Of a stretch of DNA of 38,458 nucleotides, positions 32,297 to 38,458 are shown piece by piece. The notes beneath the pieces are model-generated. The model made no database searches. It saw nothing but the letters and a program-made list of their open reading frames with translations, and was not told the origin of the DNA. Source of the stretch: Bacillota bacterium (GTDB lineage Bacteria > Bacillota > Clostridia > Acetivibrionales > DTU013); NCBI GenBank assembly GCA_023439545.1, contig JAEXNT010000064.1:1-38458 (forward strand), written 5' to 3'. Made by a program: the position numbers and the translations under genes. Every line of letters starts with the position of its first letter. Positions within the stretch are counted from its first letter, which is position 1.

Positions 32297-32986
32297 ATGA
32301 ATAACAAAGTAGAGTTGGATTCGGAGTTTTGCAATGTAAAATACGTTGAAAAGGATAACGTGGTATTCTTATCGTGGAAGAAATTCTGCTGCTTCGAGAA
32401 TTATAGAAAACCGACAACTTTTGCATTGGATCTTCTCAGGCAATTCCCCAATAGCAATTTAATAGTTGACGCAAGAAACGGTTTTGAATATGTAAAGGAA
32501 GATGTTGAATGGGGCTTCTCAATACTTCTGCCTGAAATGGCAAAGACAGATTGCAAACGCGTGGTGTTTATTATGAACGAAATCCCAGCCGTTGAAGAAG
32601 AGATGGATATGTGGACAAGAGAATTCGGAAAATATTTCGGCGTATCCAGGGCTGTTTCTTTTGAAGATGCCGTCAAAGCAATGCGGTCGGAAATGCTTAT
32701 GCATGTTACATATAAAACAAGAGATGGTAAGAGGAATGAATTTATCCAGAATGTGAAGAAGTCCGGAATTATCAAGGATTCGAGACAGGAACCCGGAAAT
32801 TTGGCATATCAATATTTTTACCCGATCGATGACAATAATAGCGTATTGCTTATCGAGTCATGGACAAATACGGCTGCGCAAGCGGCACATGGCCAAACGG
32901 AGCATTTTAAAAAGCTATCCGAGCTCAAAAAGAAGTATGTGGAAGAAGTAATAATAAAGAAATATTTTGCTTCAAATATCATGTGA
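32297..32986 (+). CDS. Two-domain protein: STAS-like N-terminus and ABM monooxygenase-like C-terminus
   Basis: The 229-aa cytoplasmic protein has an N-terminal alpha/beta domain (about 1-130) with VVFLSWKKFCCFENYRKPT and NLIVDARNGFEYV, resembling STAS/SpoIIAA-like folds. The C-terminal domain (about 134-226) starts MLMHVTYKTRDGKRNEFIQN and ends with LLIESWTNTAAQAAHGQTEH, the pattern of antibiotic-biosynthesis-monooxygenase/quinol monooxygenase (YgiN-like) proteins. Such enzymes oxidise quinols or degrade haem without cofactors. How the domains cooperate is unknown. ATG 32297 follows GAGGTG by 4 nt. It is an isolated gene downstream of the decayed stretch; base composition is closer to the core genes. 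Confidence 0.7.
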   Translation: MNNKVELDSEFCNVKYVEKDNVVFLSWKKFCCFENYRKPTTFALDLLRQFPNSNLIVDARNGFEYVKEDVEWGFSILLPEMAKTDCKRVVFIMNEIPAVEEEMDMWTREFGKYFGVSRAVSFEDAVKAMRSEMLMHVTYKTRDGKRNEFIQNVKKSGIIKDSRQEPGNLAYQYFYPIDDNNSVLLIESWTNTAAQAAHGQTEHFKKLSELKKKYVEEVIIKKYFASNIM

Positions 32987-33035
32987 TTTGTTGAGATAAG
33001 CGTGTCAATTATTATACGCTATTAAGGAAACGGAT

Positions 33036-33629
33036 ATGATTGCCAGCAGGATGGTGATGCTTATAAAAATATCCGACTTGAACCAGTCGGAATTGAATTC
33101 ACTATCCAAGCAGTTTGAAATAAATTCGACAATGGATTATCTTACCGGACTATACAACCGCAGATATTTTAATGAGATGTTCCTAAAAGAGTGGTCCAGC
33201 GCCGTACGATCCAGATCGTCGCTGGCAATGGTAATGATCGACATAGATTTTTTTAAAAAATATAATGATATATATGGACACCTCCAGGGAGATGTTTGCT
33301 TGAAGCTGGTGGCGGAGGCAATCAAGAAGTCAGCTGTCAGACCAAGGGATGTTACTGCCAGTTTTGGGGGTGAGGAGTTTGTGTTGCAACTGCCGGATAC
33401 TGATGCCGAGGGTGGGAAGCATATTGTAGGCGTGATCGTGGAAAACATAGATAAATTAAACCTTGAAAATCTGGGCTCCCCTGTCTTAAAAAAAGTTACC
33501 GTGTCAATTGGAGTGTCGGCAGTTATTCCTCAAAAGAAGGATTCGCCGGACAGTTTTCTGAATGCCTCGGATATGGCGCTATACCGTGCGAAAACGGAAG
33601 GGCGCAATTGTTACAGAATATGCTGCTAA
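33036..33629 (+). CDS. Small GGDEF diguanylate cyclase
   Basis: The 197-aa protein is a single GGDEF domain with a short helical lead. It has the active-site motif GGEEF (111-115), the substrate motif around FFKKYNDIYGHLQGD, and an inhibitory I-site RPRD (102-105) exactly five residues before the active site. It should therefore make c-di-GMP from two GTP under product feedback. No sensor or transmembrane domain is present; the first ~30 residues (a helix ending LSKQFEINSTMD) look like the linker left after loss of an upstream sensor, so it may be truncated. ATG 33036 has AAGGA 7 nt upstream, so it can be expressed. It converges on the repeat-protein gene across a shared terminator. Confidence 0.87.
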   Translation: MIASRMVMLIKISDLNQSELNSLSKQFEINSTMDYLTGLYNRRYFNEMFLKEWSSAVRSRSSLAMVMIDIDFFKKYNDIYGHLQGDVCLKLVAEAIKKSAVRPRDVTASFGGEEFVLQLPDTDAEGGKHIVGVIVENIDKLNLENLGSPVLKKVTVSIGVSAVIPQKKDSPDSFLNASDMALYRAKTEGRNCYRICC

Positions 33630-33695
33630 AAAACCGAGTAAAAGTATATGCCTGATTCCCTTTGTTCGCAAATGATATCGATATACATATTAAAC

Positions 33696-33735
33696 ACAGG
33701 ACCTCAGATAAGTCGGAACTTACCTGAGGTCCTGT
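33696..33735. terminator. Bidirectional terminator between the GGDEF and repeat-protein genes
   Basis: ACAGGACCTCAGATAAGT pairs with ACTTACCTGAGGTCCTGT over 18 bp with one mismatch and a 4-nt loop. It lies between convergent genes and can serve both. Confidence 0.8.
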
Positions 33736-33805
33736 CGATTTTATATATTTACCGATGATATGGTTGCCAGGTTTCCTACCTGTGATTTGGAATAATACCC
33801 GGAAA

Positions 33806-36800
33806 TTACTTCACCAAAGGTATATCGACGATATGAATTGCGCCCAACCCTGGGTCTGTCGTATCAGGTTCCGGAGTTTCCGTCACTTTCGGGGTTGGTG
33901 CAGTGACGGTAAAATAGCTGGAGTATTTTTCTACCCTTGTTGTATATGAAGCGCCATTTTCCTTTACATATACCAACGCCCTGTAATCAGAACCAGCTGC
34001 CGTAGGAGTCCAGTCGAAATATTTATTTGTTGAATAATCAGAGGATTCCGTCACTACAGTACTGCCCTTATATATTCTGAAATAATATACGGGAGCTTTA
34101 CCTCCGCTTACAGTACAGGTCCAGCGTATCTTGGTACCAGTTGGCTGCGGGCTTGCTTTGTCGGGTAAAATGGAGGTTATCGCTATTGGAGCAGGTGCAG
34201 AGACGGTATAGTAGCCGGAGTATTTTTCTGCCCTGGTTGTATATGAAGCGCCATTTTCTTTTACATATACCAACGCCCTGTAATCAGTACCAGCTGCCGT
34301 AGGAGTCCAGTCGAAATATTTATTTGTTGAATAATCAGAGGATTGCGATACTACGGTACTGCCCTTATATATTCTGAAATAGTATACGGGAGCTTTACCT
34401 CCGCTTACAGTACAGGTCCAGCGTATCTTGGTACCAGTTGGCTGCGGGCTTGCCTTGTCGGGTAAAATGGAGGTTATCGCTATTGGAGCAGGTGCAGAGA
34501 CGGTATAGTAGCCGGAGTATTTTTCTACCCTGGTTGTATATGAAGCGCCATTTTCCTTTACATATACCAACGCCCTATAATCAGAACCAGCTGCCGTAGG
34601 AGTCCAGTCGAAATAGTTATTCGTTGAATAATCGGAGGATTGTGCTACTACAGTACTGCCCTTATATATTCTGAAATAGTATACGGGAGCTTTACCTCCG
34701 GTTATACTACAGGTCCAGCGTATCTTGGTACCAGTTGGCTGCGGGCTTGCCTTGTCAGGCGTCAGAGAACTAATCGCTATTGGGGCTGCGATAGTATAAT
34801 TTCCGGAATATTTTTCTACCCTGGTTGTATATGAAGCGCCATTTTCCTTTACATACACCAGCGCCCTGTAATCAGTACCAGCTGCCGTAGGAGTCCAGTC
34901 GAAATAGTTATTTGTTGAATAATCAGAGGATTGCGCTACTACAGTACCGCCCTTATATATTCTGAAATAGTATACGGGAGCTTTACCCCCGGTTATATTA
35001 CAGGTCCAGCGTATCTTGGTACCAGTTGGCTGCGGGCTTGCCTTGTCAGGTAAAATGGAGGATATGCTGAGAGGTCTGTCAGTATAAGGATTACGTATCG
35101 ATCTCACCAATACTTCCGGAGAAGTTATACTGCCGAAGGCAGTAGTCCCTTTCACCATCTGCCAGTCCGTAATATATATTCCGCGGGTTGGCGCAGTGAT
35201 AGGTATCTCAAATCCATATTCCTGATTTTCTTTTATTGTTACGCCATCGGGTATCGGATAGGACAGTGTAGATGTAAACGGATCACTGCCGCCGACTGCG
35301 GCCAGTTTATAACCACCGGTTGAACTCCATTCATTCGTACCGGCATTCCTTGCACGAATATAGATATGATCCTTCTGCCCTTCGTTCAACGAGAACGGTA
35401 CATCATAACGGAAAACCGCATCATTTGCCAGTGCACTCGAACGGTTGATATATATGCTATCCTTTAGCGGCGTAACAGCAAGCGGCCCCAATACAGAGTA
35501 GTCAATCGTGAAAGTCCCTGATGCGGATGGGTTAGGCAGGTCTATACGGTTGGATGAGTTATAAATAGTATATGATTCGCTGCCCCTGGTTAATTTTATA
35601 ACCTTGACATTTGGTTGAATAACCGGACCGCTATTATCGAATATTAAGACCGACTGCCCGTTATTATTGGTTATATCGAATGAATGTAAATAACCCCGTC
35701 CATTGATTTCATAAGTTGGTTTAGTGAACTTTGTTTTAAGGTTGAGATCATATTTAACTGTCACAGGCCCTGCGCTGGCGTCGACTTCATCTTCAGTAAA
35801 TTCATACCTCCAGTTTGTATTGCTTGCGATAGACGAAATTGTTACGTATTTATAATTACATTTGGTTACGTATATATATGATATATTGTTTGAATATGAT
35901 GGAACAACATAATACATTGAATTGAAGGCTTCATTCATAAATAGTGTTTTGATGACATTTACCTGTATTCCGGTTGAATTGCCCTCGCTAAGACTTAAGC
36001 TCACCTTTGCCGTATCATTGCTGGAAAATGTTATGGCTTTAGTTGAGGGTGTCAGGTTATAATCGAATTTTAGCAAACTGAATGCATTTACGCTTCCTTC
36101 AGCAAAAGCCTGAATATTATAATGACCGGAAGGAATTTTATATCCCCGGATAATATCGATCCAATCTATAGTATAGTATGTGATGAATTTCCCCTGATCG
36201 TCGCATAGCGAAAAGTTAAGACTATAGTTGCTGTAAGTCGAAAGGTCGAAGGGTACGTTCAGGCTCGGCGCCAAATACGTATTATCCATGTTCAGAGTTA
36301 TTGCGCTTGTCAGGTCAGCCTGTGTAACTTCGGTTTTATAGATGCCATGTACGGTGTCTACCGTTATGATATAACTGCTCGCACGCGACCAGTTGAATTC
36401 GCCTGCTGTGATGGTGGTTACGGTTTGCGCCTCGTTCATTTCCCGATACTGGACGCATTTGTTATCCTCGCTGTAATAGGCTTCATCATTGGAATAATAC
36501 TTATAGATAAACCTCACCTCGTGAACATCCGTCGCCTTTTCCGGGATCAGCAGCTTGACAAAGTTGTTAAGATCGGCGCGGCCTATGACGCTGCCGCCGG
36601 CAGTCTGGCGTCTATCGTCCGCAGACGATCCTGCGCCTTCCGGTCCAGGATTCTTTAGTACTGCCCTATATCCGTGTTCATCCTTGACTATTTCGTACCC
36701 TGGTATATCCTCGTATGCCGTGGGCATGCTTTGATAATTATCGGCGGTACTGATGCGGGCTTCCTCTGCGAAGGCTTCAAACACGAAGACCTGGATTGCA

Positions 36801-36859
36801 AGTAATACCGTTGTTAAGAATAGGATTTTCATGAACGATTTTCTCATAACTATTGCCAT
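33806..36859 (-). CDS. Exported multidomain protein with four ~99-aa Ig-like/Y_Y_Y-type repeats
   Basis: The ~1017-aa protein has a signal peptide (ending EAFA) and a ~570-residue N-terminal part of beta-rich, mostly unrecognised sequence. Four repeats of about 99 residues follow, then a short PT-rich tail with TETPEPDTTDPGLGAIHIVD. Each repeat carries SxxPDKASPQPTGTKIRW, GGKAPVYYFRIYKG, YFDWTPTAAG and DYRALVYVKENGASYTTR. This aromatic-rich beta pattern resembles the triple-tyrosine (Y_Y_Y) Ig-like family. It is probably a surface adhesin or carbohydrate/wall-binding protein; that is inference. An in-frame GTG at 36874 lacks a ribosome binding site; ATG 36859 or 36847 is more likely. The neighbour upstream on the same strand is a close paralogue. 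Confidence 0.75.
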   Translation of the reverse strand: MAIVMRKSFMKILFLTTVLLAIQVFVFEAFAEEARISTADNYQSMPTAYEDIPGYEIVKDEHGYRAVLKNPGPEGAGSSADDRRQTAGGSVIGRADLNNFVKLLIPEKATDVHEVRFIYKYYSNDEAYYSEDNKCVQYREMNEAQTVTTITAGEFNWSRASSYIITVDTVHGIYKTEVTQADLTSAITLNMDNTYLAPSLNVPFDLSTYSNYSLNFSLCDDQGKFITYYTIDWIDIIRGYKIPSGHYNIQAFAEGSVNAFSLLKFDYNLTPSTKAITFSSNDTAKVSLSLSEGNSTGIQVNVIKTLFMNEAFNSMYYVVPSYSNNISYIYVTKCNYKYVTISSIASNTNWRYEFTEDEVDASAGPVTVKYDLNLKTKFTKPTYEINGRGYLHSFDITNNNGQSVLIFDNSGPVIQPNVKVIKLTRGSESYTIYNSSNRIDLPNPSASGTFTIDYSVLGPLAVTPLKDSIYINRSSALANDAVFRYDVPFSLNEGQKDHIYIRARNAGTNEWSSTGGYKLAAVGGSDPFTSTLSYPIPDGVTIKENQEYGFEIPITAPTRGIYITDWQMVKGTTAFGSITSPEVLVRSIRNPYTDRPLSISSILPDKASPQPTGTKIRWTCNITGGKAPVYYFRIYKGGTVVAQSSDYSTNNYFDWTPTAAGTDYRALVYVKENGASYTTRVEKYSGNYTIAAPIAISSLTPDKASPQPTGTKIRWTCSITGGKAPVYYFRIYKGSTVVAQSSDYSTNNYFDWTPTAAGSDYRALVYVKENGASYTTRVEKYSGYYTVSAPAPIAITSILPDKASPQPTGTKIRWTCTVSGGKAPVYYFRIYKGSTVVSQSSDYSTNKYFDWTPTAAGTDYRALVYVKENGASYTTRAEKYSGYYTVSAPAPIAITSILPDKASPQPTGTKIRWTCTVSGGKAPVYYFRIYKGSTVVTESSDYSTNKYFDWTPTAAGSDYRALVYVKENGASYTTRVEKYSSYFTVTAPTPKVTETPEPDTTDPGLGAIHIVDIPLVK
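33900..35075 (-). repeat. Four tandem ~297-bp coding repeats
   Basis: Equivalent points such as the string GAGCAGGTGCAG recur 297 bp apart (34188 and 34485). Copies are almost identical at DNA level, including third codon positions; the segment TATGAAGCGCCATTTTC is shared by all. Repeats of the neighbouring gene (37125-38458) belong to the same set. Confidence 0.85.
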
Positions 36860-36904
36860 TGGCCTTTCACTCACTATTTATGTAAAATATTTCAACACCA
36901 GTTA

Positions 36905-36933
36905 ATATTATCATTCTGGCATAATTTTGTAAA
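36905..36933 (-). promoter_or_regulatory. Promoter of the repeat-protein gene
   Basis: On the minus strand TTTACA (36933-36928) is followed after 17 bp by TAATAT, or after 15 bp by GATAAT (36912-36907), about 45 bp before the candidate start codons. Confidence 0.45.
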
Positions 36934-36953
36934 CAGATACAGATATAGAACAA

Positions 36954-36987
36954 GAAACCTCCGAAAGTATGAGTTATCGGAGGTTTC
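36954..36987 (-). terminator. Terminator of the upstream repeat-protein paralogue
   Basis: GAAACCTCCGA and TCGGAGGTTTC form a perfect 11-bp stem with a 12-nt loop, about 45 bp after the stop of the partial gene, in the gap before the next promoter. The minus-strand tail reads TTGTTC, only weakly U-rich. Confidence 0.65.
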
Positions 36988-37032
36988 AATGTTAACTTAT
37001 ATTTTTAGTTGATTTGGAATAATACCCGGAAC

Positions 37033-38458
37033 TTACTTTATCAAAGGTATATCGACGACATGAATTGCACCCAACCCTGGGTCTGTCGTATCAGGTCCCG
37101 GAGTTTCCGTCACTTTCGGGGTCGGTGCAGTGACGGTAAAATAGCTGGAGTATTTTTCTAGCCTGGTTGTATATGAAGCGCCATTTTCCTTTACATATAC
37201 CAACGCCCTGTAATCAGTACCAGCAGCTGTAGGAGTCCAGTCGAAATAGTTATTTGTTGAATAATCAGAGGATTCCGTTACTACAGTACTGCCCTTATAT
37301 ATTCTGTAATAATATACGGGAGCTTTACCTCCGCTTACGGTAGTGGTCCAGCGTATCTTGGTACCTGTCAGCTGCGGGCTTGCCTTGTCAGACGTCAGAG
37401 AACTAATCGCTAGTGGGGCTGTGATAGTATAGTAGCTGGAGTATTTTTCTACCCTGGTTGTATATGAAGCGCCATTTTCCTTTACATATACCAATGCCCT
37501 GTAATCAGTACCAGCTGCCGTAGGAGTCCAGTCGAAATATTTATTTGTTGAATAATCAGAGGATTGCGATACTACGGTACTGCCCTTATATATTCTGAAA
37601 TAATATACGGGAGCTTTACCTCCGGTTATATTGCAGGTCCAACGTATCTTGGTACCCGTCAGCTGCGGGCTTGCCTTGTCGGGCAAAATGGAGGTTATCG
37701 CTACCGGAGCAGATGTAGAGACGGTATAATAGCCGGAGTATTTTTCTACCCTGGTTGTATATGAAGCGCCATTTTCCTTTACATATACCAACGCCCTGTA
37801 ATCAGAACCAGCTGCCGTAGGAGTCCAGTCGAAATAGTTATTTGTTGAATAATCGGAGGATTCCGTTACTACAGTACTGCCCTTATATATTCTGAAATAA
37901 TACACGGGAGCTTTACCTCCGCTTATGGTAGTGGTCCAGCGTATCTTCATACCAGTTGGCTGCGGGCTTGCCTTGTCGGGTAAAATAGAGGTTATCGCTA
38001 TCGGAGCAGGTGCAGAGATGGTATAATTTCCGGAATATTTTTCTACCCTGGTTGTATATGAAGCGCCATTTTCCTTTACATATACCAATGCCCTGTAATC
38101 ATTACCAACTGCCGTAGGAGTCCAGTCGAAATATTTGTTTGTTGAATAATCAGAGGATTGCGTTACTACAGTACTGCCCTTATATATTCTGTAATAATAT
38201 ACGGGAGCTTTACCTCCGGTTATATTACAGGTCCAGCGTATCTTCGTTCCTGTCAGTTGCGGGCTTGCCTTGTCGGGTAAAATGGAGGTTATCGCTATCG
38301 GAGCAGGTGCAGAGACGGTATAATAGCCGGAGTATTTCTCAACCCTGGTTGTATATGAAGCGCCATTTTCCTTTACATACACCAGCGCCCTGTAATCAGT
38401 ACCAGCTGCCGTAGGAGTCCAGTCGAAATAGTTATTTGTTGAATAATCAGAGGATTGC
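37033..38458 (-). CDS. Repeat-protein paralogue, C-terminal part (runs off the window)
   Basis: The frame is open from the right edge to the stop at 37033, giving at least 475 residues with no start in the window that makes sense; the ATG at 38382 lies inside a repeat and is not a start. It contains four complete and one partial ~99-aa repeats of the same family as the downstream gene, then the same tail (TETPGPDTTDPGLGAIHVVD, ending IPLIK). Even about 20 bp beyond the stop codon (GATTTGGAATAATACCCGGAA) are shared with the other gene, so a tandem duplication covered the 3' flank. The N-terminal region, including any signal peptide, is outside the window. Confidence 0.8.
   Translation of the reverse strand, partial: QSSDYSTNNYFDWTPTAAGTDYRALVYVKENGASYTTRVEKYSGYYTVSAPAPIAITSILPDKASPQLTGTKIRWTCNITGGKAPVYYYRIYKGSTVVTQSSDYSTNKYFDWTPTAVGNDYRALVYVKENGASYTTRVEKYSGNYTISAPAPIAITSILPDKASPQPTGMKIRWTTTISGGKAPVYYFRIYKGSTVVTESSDYSTNNYFDWTPTAAGSDYRALVYVKENGASYTTRVEKYSGYYTVSTSAPVAITSILPDKASPQLTGTKIRWTCNITGGKAPVYYFRIYKGSTVVSQSSDYSTNKYFDWTPTAAGTDYRALVYVKENGASYTTRVEKYSSYYTITAPLAISSLTSDKASPQLTGTKIRWTTTVSGGKAPVYYYRIYKGSTVVTESSDYSTNNYFDWTPTAAGTDYRALVYVKENGASYTTRLEKYSSYFTVTAPTPKVTETPGPDTTDPGLGAIHVVDIPLIK
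37125..38458 (-). repeat. Tandem ~297-bp coding repeats, second array
   Basis: There are four full units and part of a fifth, nearly identical to those at 33900-35075. Units differ mainly at a few positions (PTG or LTG; TCNITGG, TTTISGG or TTTVSGG; STNNYF or STNKYF) that recur in mixed combinations across both genes, as expected from gene conversion. Confidence 0.85.

Noticed and set aside
30748..33630. Complete SCC, ICE or prophage element
   Set aside because: No recombinase, transposase, relaxase or phage gene is present; only the att-like repeat, AT-rich composition and gene debris support past integration.
33900..38458. CRISPR array or other noncoding repeat array
   Set aside because: The ~297-bp repeats are in-frame coding repeats of exported proteins, with no short repeat-spacer structure.

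Overview
The window looks like an origin-proximal piece of a spore-forming clostridial (Firmicutes) chromosome. The evidence is a CwlJ/GerQ germination pair, an alpha/beta SASP, AGGAGG ribosome binding sites, SLH-type surface proteins, and a walR-walK-walH-walI-murA-walJ-rlmH cluster, which in Firmicutes usually lies near oriC. The 3' end of a 5S rRNA gene at the left edge and a cluster of DnaA boxes near 4.5 kb fit this. The genus cannot be fixed from sequence alone; Ruminiclostridium/Acetivibrio-like Clostridia are a reasonable guess.

Layout. 1-760: 5S rRNA end and terminator, then a frameshifted PH-domain gene bracketed by two ~79-bp direct repeats. 800-4500: nadA-nadB-nadC, de novo NAD synthesis from aspartate, ending in a terminator whose stem is built from two inverted DnaA boxes. 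4650-5880 (-): exported Ig-like/alpha-beta hydrolase. 6090-8060: CBS-domain protein, gerQ and cwlJ (-), SASP. 8100-22150: a cell-surface block with a probable major S-layer protein behind two duplicated promoter/leader-ORF units, two paralogous O-antigen-polymerase-like membrane proteins, a PglF/WbpM-type membrane nucleotide-sugar 4,6-dehydratase, two TolC-like coiled-coil exported proteins and a second SLH protein. 22250-30750: the WalRK cell-wall two-component locus, with an extra exported-protein gene inserted behind its own WalR-box promoter, then murA, walJ and rlmH. 30750-33630: an AT-rich, partly decayed accessory stretch starting exactly at the 3' end of rlmH. It holds an MBL-fold hydrolase, GNAT and ArsR remnants, a two-domain STAS-like/ABM protein and a GGDEF protein. 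33800-38458 (-): two tandem paralogous exported proteins with nearly identical ~99-aa repeats; the second runs off the window.

How it fits together. Most of the window concerns the envelope. WalRK senses and controls wall metabolism, and perfect WalR-type boxes (TGTWAH-N5-TGTWAH) occur both inside its own operon and upstream of the S-layer gene, suggesting that wall homeostasis and S-layer production are coupled. The polymerases and dehydratase probably make a surface glycan for the S-layer or wall.

The most unusual items are: (1) a 23-bp imperfect repeat of the rlmH 3' end 908 bp downstream, differing only at synonymous positions. This is an SCC-like attachment-site signature around an AT-rich islet; (2) the WalR boxes; (3) the duplicated promoter-plus-leader units of the S-layer gene; (4) the DnaA-box cluster; (5) the homogenised repeat-protein pair.
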